DNA from: Bacteroidetes bacterium 46-16
GTDB taxonomy: Bacteria > Bacteroidota > Bacteroidia > Chitinophagales > Chitinophagaceae
Direction: 5' to 3'
Assembly: GCA_001897835.1 (NCBI GenBank)
Contig: MKUN01000031.1
Location: forward strand, 28,950 to 92,949
DNA length: 64,000 bases
Below the pieces are notes generated by a model. That model had not been told where the DNA came from, ran no database searches, and worked only from the letters and a program-made list of their open reading frames with translations. Positions 61,014 to 64,000 of the stretch are shown here, one piece after another. Every line of letters begins with the position of its first letter. The stretch's first letter is position 1. Made by a program: the position numbers and the translations under genes.

Positions 61014-63506
61014 TTAGCTTTTATTTCTTATTTCTTCTGCCATTGCCGCAATGCCTTTGCGGATGTCGCCATCAAACTTTGCAGCATATTCCATCAGTTT
61101 TACCTTTTCTGTTTGCTCGGTAGTATAGGCGAGATATTCCTCCAGGCTTACTTCTGTACGGTACACTTTGCTTAGCATACCTCCGAGGCTGATGAAAACC
61201 TCCTTGTATTTCTTGGCGGGATCATTGGCCTTGTTAACGGACAGCACCAACGCCTTTTCCTTTTCTGTTAGTCCCAACAATTCCTGTATCTGGTCAAACT
61301 TGTTCTGATATTTACTTTGGTCAAGCAGTATCTTGCAATCGCTGTTGTTAATGATGGCCTGCTTTACCACCGGAGAAGAAATAATATCTTCCACTTCCTG
61401 CGTTACCACTATCGCTTCTCCGAAAAATTTCCTTACGGTTTTGAATAAGTATTTTATGTATTCGGCAAAGCCTTCTTTCATGAGAGCTTTCCAGGCTTCT
61501 TCAATCAATATCATTTTCCGGATGCCCTTCATCTTCCTCATTTTGTTGATGAAGACTTCCATGATGATGATCGTTACGACAGGAAATAAAATCGGGTGAT
61601 CCTTGATATTGTCCAGCTCGAATACGATAAACCGTTCCTGTAATAAGTTCAGGTTTTCGGTTGCGTTGAGGAGATAATCAAATTCGCCACCTTCATAGTA
61701 AGGGCGAAGCACGTAGAGGAAGTTATTTATATCAAAATCCTTTTCTTTCACCCGGTCGCCTTCCAGCACCTGCGTGTACTCGTCCCTCAGAAAAGCGTAA
61801 AAGCTGTTGAAGCAGGGAAACACTTTGGTATTCTTTTCCAGATAGCTGTAATAACCTCCGATAGCATTGGACAGGGCTACATACTCACTGCGCTTAAATT
61901 CCTCATCATCTTTTTTCCATAATGCCAGGAGCAGGGTTTTAATGCTTTCCTTTTTTTCGGTATCAAGGCTATCGCCTTCGCCTATATAAAAGGGATTGAA
62001 GCGGATGGGATTGTCTTCACTATAGGTAAAATAGTAGCCATTCACCATATCGCACAGTCCCTTGTAGCTGTGCCCTACGTCCACCAGCACGATATGCGTG
62101 CCCTGCTCGTAATAGCTGCGTACCATGTGGTTGGTAAAAAAGCTCTTACCGGAACCACTGGGGCCAAGTATGAATTTATTCCTGTTTGTGCAAATGCCCA
62201 TTTTCATAGGCTCATCGCTGATGTCCACATGAACAGGTTTGCCGGTGAGCCTGTCACCCATGCGAATACCTACGGGGCTTACTGAAGAACGATACCCCGT
62301 TTCCAGGTTCAGAAAGCAGGTAGCCTGTTCCGCAAACGTGTCGAAGGTGTCGTTCATGGGAAAGTCTGCGGCGTTACCGGGAATACCCGCCCAGAATATC
62401 TGCGGTGCGCCGATAGTTTCCTGTTTCGCTACTGCATCCATCTGTGCCAATGCAGAGGACACCATATTCTTCAGGTCCTTCAGTTCTTCCTTGTTATCTG
62501 TCCATACCAGTACATTGAAATGCGATTTAACCGGAAGGCGCTGTTGGCTGATTGCTTCGTTCAGGAAATCATTGGTAGCGTCCCTTGCAATCAAATTCTC
62601 CCTGCTGTACGCCGAAAGGGATTGCAGCCGTAATCTTTTGCTTTCCAGCTTTTGAATGGTTTTTTGCGCATCTTCAATAAAGAGATATTGATTATAGATG
62701 TGATTGCAGGGTAGAAGTTGTCCTAACGTAGAAGCAAAGCCAACGCTGAACTTTGTTTTATCGGTACTGTATTTGTCGTAATTGATACGGCTACCGCACA
62801 GTGCAGGAAGATCTGCGGCATCTCCCAGCGTATAGAGCTGACAATACTTGTCACCCACACGCATTCCTTCATCAAAACTGATGTCAGCCATCAGGAAACT
62901 ATCGTTTCGCTCGGACAGATAGCAATACTGCTCTATCAAACCCATCTTACGGCTATGGCTCCGCAGCTCTTTTTCTTTAAGCCTTGTCAGCTTCACGAAA
63001 CCGCTGTCTTCCATAATGCGCTTGAACTGACCCGCACTGTCCAGAAAGTCCTGCAACAGTTGCGGCTTTAAAGTTTCTTCCGGCACTATGGATTTGCGCA
63101 GGAGGCTTGAAAACATGGAGCTGGCTGTTTTACGTCCTTCAGGCTTTTTGGTGAGCATGATGTAGCAGCTATGCGCCAGGAAGGGACGCTCGTTGAAGAA
63201 CCGTTCACTGGCCCGACTAAGGAAGCTGGTATCTTCCTTTGTAAAGTCCGGCTTATGGCTGCTATCCAAAAACCAATCCTGCTTGTGGAATACGCTGTAT
63301 TTGGGCAGTAGCTTGATTGCTTTTATCCATGCCTGGTGAAAGGCTTCGTATTCCTGATCGGAAAGCGAAAAGATTTCCGGCAGGTCTGCTTTAAAGACAA
63401 CCGTCATGTCGCCTTGCTTGCTTAGGATGCAGTCATGCTCTACATCCATTATTGGTAAAATATCATCCAACACTTTTTCCATCTCACTTTTTTTACCTGT
63501 TATCAC
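61014..63506 (-). CDS. traG: conjugation system ATPase TraG (VirB4-like)
   Basis: An 830-residue type IV secretion ATPase. N-terminal VirB4 domain (VLDDILPIMDVEHDCILSKQG), Walker A GPSGSGKS at 448-455, FELDNIKDHPILFPVVTIIIME and IEEAWKALMKEGFAEYI with the Walker B, and IINNSDCKILLDQSKY. It powers assembly of the transfer apparatus at the inner membrane. This is the most diagnostic gene of the conjugation module. Confidence 0.95.
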   Translation of the reverse strand: MITGKKSEMEKVLDDILPIMDVEHDCILSKQGDMTVVFKADLPEIFSLSDQEYEAFHQAWIKAIKLLPKYSVFHKQDWFLDSSHKPDFTKEDTSFLSRASERFFNERPFLAHSCYIMLTKKPEGRKTASSMFSSLLRKSIVPEETLKPQLLQDFLDSAGQFKRIMEDSGFVKLTRLKEKELRSHSRKMGLIEQYCYLSERNDSFLMADISFDEGMRVGDKYCQLYTLGDAADLPALCGSRINYDKYSTDKTKFSVGFASTLGQLLPCNHIYNQYLFIEDAQKTIQKLESKRLRLQSLSAYSRENLIARDATNDFLNEAISQQRLPVKSHFNVLVWTDNKEELKDLKNMVSSALAQMDAVAKQETIGAPQIFWAGIPGNAADFPMNDTFDTFAEQATCFLNLETGYRSSVSPVGIRMGDRLTGKPVHVDISDEPMKMGICTNRNKFILGPSGSGKSFFTNHMVRSYYEQGTHIVLVDVGHSYKGLCDMVNGYYFTYSEDNPIRFNPFYIGEGDSLDTEKKESIKTLLLALWKKDDEEFKRSEYVALSNAIGGYYSYLEKNTKVFPCFNSFYAFLRDEYTQVLEGDRVKEKDFDINNFLYVLRPYYEGGEFDYLLNATENLNLLQERFIVFELDNIKDHPILFPVVTIIIMEVFINKMRKMKGIRKMILIEEAWKALMKEGFAEYIKYLFKTVRKFFGEAIVVTQEVEDIISSPVVKQAIINNSDCKILLDQSKYQNKFDQIQELLGLTEKEKALVLSVNKANDPAKKYKEVFISLGGMLSKVYRTEVSLEEYLAYTTEQTEKVKLMEYAAKFDGDIRKGIAAMAEEIRNKS

Positions 63507-63532
63507 TTCAATGCACTCATGGCATTGTTACC

Positions 63533-64000
63533 TCATAGCTTTGGGCCTCTACGCTGCCGCTGGCCGGTCTTCCGGCTTTCATCTGCTTGTTTGGATTGCT
63601 GCTGTTTTTTTATATTCTCTTTTATAGTTTGTTCAATGCCGGTTTCTTTCCAGTCAATAATCTTCGCCTCAAAATGAGATTTGATGTTCTTTAGCTTCAA
63701 CCCGTCTGTTTCGTCCCACCCTCCTTTTCTATTGAAGCCTACCGGGTCTAATACTATTTCGTGCGGGAAGGAAATAACAATAAGGTCTTTAGGAATGGAG
63801 GTGATGTTTTCATAGTCCAATTCCTGAAACTCATGTTTCTTTGGATTGTATGGTATCACGTAAGCCTCTTTGTCATCATCGTAGTAATGGTCAATCTGTC
63901 TGAAGACGATGCCTTTGGAAGCGAAATCATCTTTAGGACGCAGCATATCCATTGTTATATCTACATAGAAAGTGTGACCGGCTATGTCCACGGTAGGCAA
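63533..64000 (-). CDS. protein of the transfer operon, N-terminus beyond the window
   Basis: 155 residues are visible; the frame is open to the right edge, where the first codon is TTG, so the start is probably outside. The visible part is soluble, mixed alpha/beta (DYENITSIPKDLIVISFPHEIVLDPVGFN) with a basic, Gln/Arg-rich C-terminus (QQQSKQADES, RQRRGPKL). Not recognised. It lies 26 bp upstream of TraG on the same strand, so it is presumably part of the transfer operon. Confidence 0.6.
   Translation of the reverse strand: MPTVDIAGHTFYVDITMDMLRPKDDFASKGIVFRQIDHYYDDDKEAYVIPYNPKKHEFQELDYENITSIPKDLIVISFPHEIVLDPVGFNRKGGWDETDGLKLKNIKSHFEAKIIDWKETGIEQTIKENIKKQQQSKQADESRKTGQRQRRGPKL

Noticed and set aside
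1..64000. CRISPR array or cas genes
   Set aside because: No regularly spaced repeats and no Cas motifs were noticed.

Overview
The window is from a member of the Bacteroidota, most likely a Chitinophagia/Sphingobacteriia-type genome. The grounds are Bacteroidota-restricted families (DUF3347, HYC_CC_PP, haem-binding CxxCH proteins, DUF5856, CTnDOT-type TraG to TraN), promoters of the TAnnTTTG type, and a general lack of strong Shine-Dalgarno sites outside the transfer genes. No tRNA, rRNA or CRISPR array was recognised.

Layout. (1) 1-7.6 kb: a stress and energy cluster with the C-terminal part of a cation P-type ATPase, an ATP-cone/Mrr-like nuclease, PPK2, DUF1622, PEP synthase and a D-2-hydroxyacid dehydrogenase. 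(2) 7.85-18.15 kb: a compact copper/heavy-metal operon with a HYC_CC_PP protein, three DUF3347 paralogues, a secreted HMA protein, an outer-membrane protein, a haem-binding protein, a possible 24-codon micropeptide, a CopB-type ATPase, an unexpected nuclease-like gene, and a multicopper oxidase fused to a CopB-like barrel. (3) 18.4-24.7 kb: MgtA and an SDR on the minus strand, then universal stress protein, acetyl-CoA hydrolase/transferase and DUF5856 on the plus strand.

(4) 24.84-45.56 kb: a 20.5 kb island between two direct repeats of about 170 bp. It starts with a tyrosine integrase and carries five candidate defence or conflict modules. These are: a seven-gene type II CBASS-like operon (DUF2188, CD-NTase ending in Gly, Cap2, Cap3, DUF6602 nuclease-like, a second membrane-anchored NTase, and a small protein); XRE-ImmA/IrrE plus a small partner; AbiEi/AbiEii/HNH-NTPase; UPF0489 plus a HEPN-like protein; and HEPN-zinc ribbon/CoiA-like/PD-(D/E)xK. 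Two pseudogene scars lie between the modules. (5) 45.5-50.4 kb: two paralogous large serine recombinases flank a Fic gene. (6) 50.4-64 kb: a conjugation module on the minus strand (TraG, three TraI-like proteins, TraJ, TraK, TraL, TraM, TraN, accessory genes), running off the right edge.

Reading: a chromosomal stress/metal region is followed by mobile DNA in which a defence island and a conjugative element lie side by side, joined at related end sequences. The strongest candidates for something undescribed are the CBASS operon with two nucleotidyltransferases and a DUF6602 nuclease, the HEPN-zinc ribbon/CoiA-like/nuclease operon, the AbiE-HNH-NTPase operon, and the repeated end sequence, which also looks like a short transcription unit.
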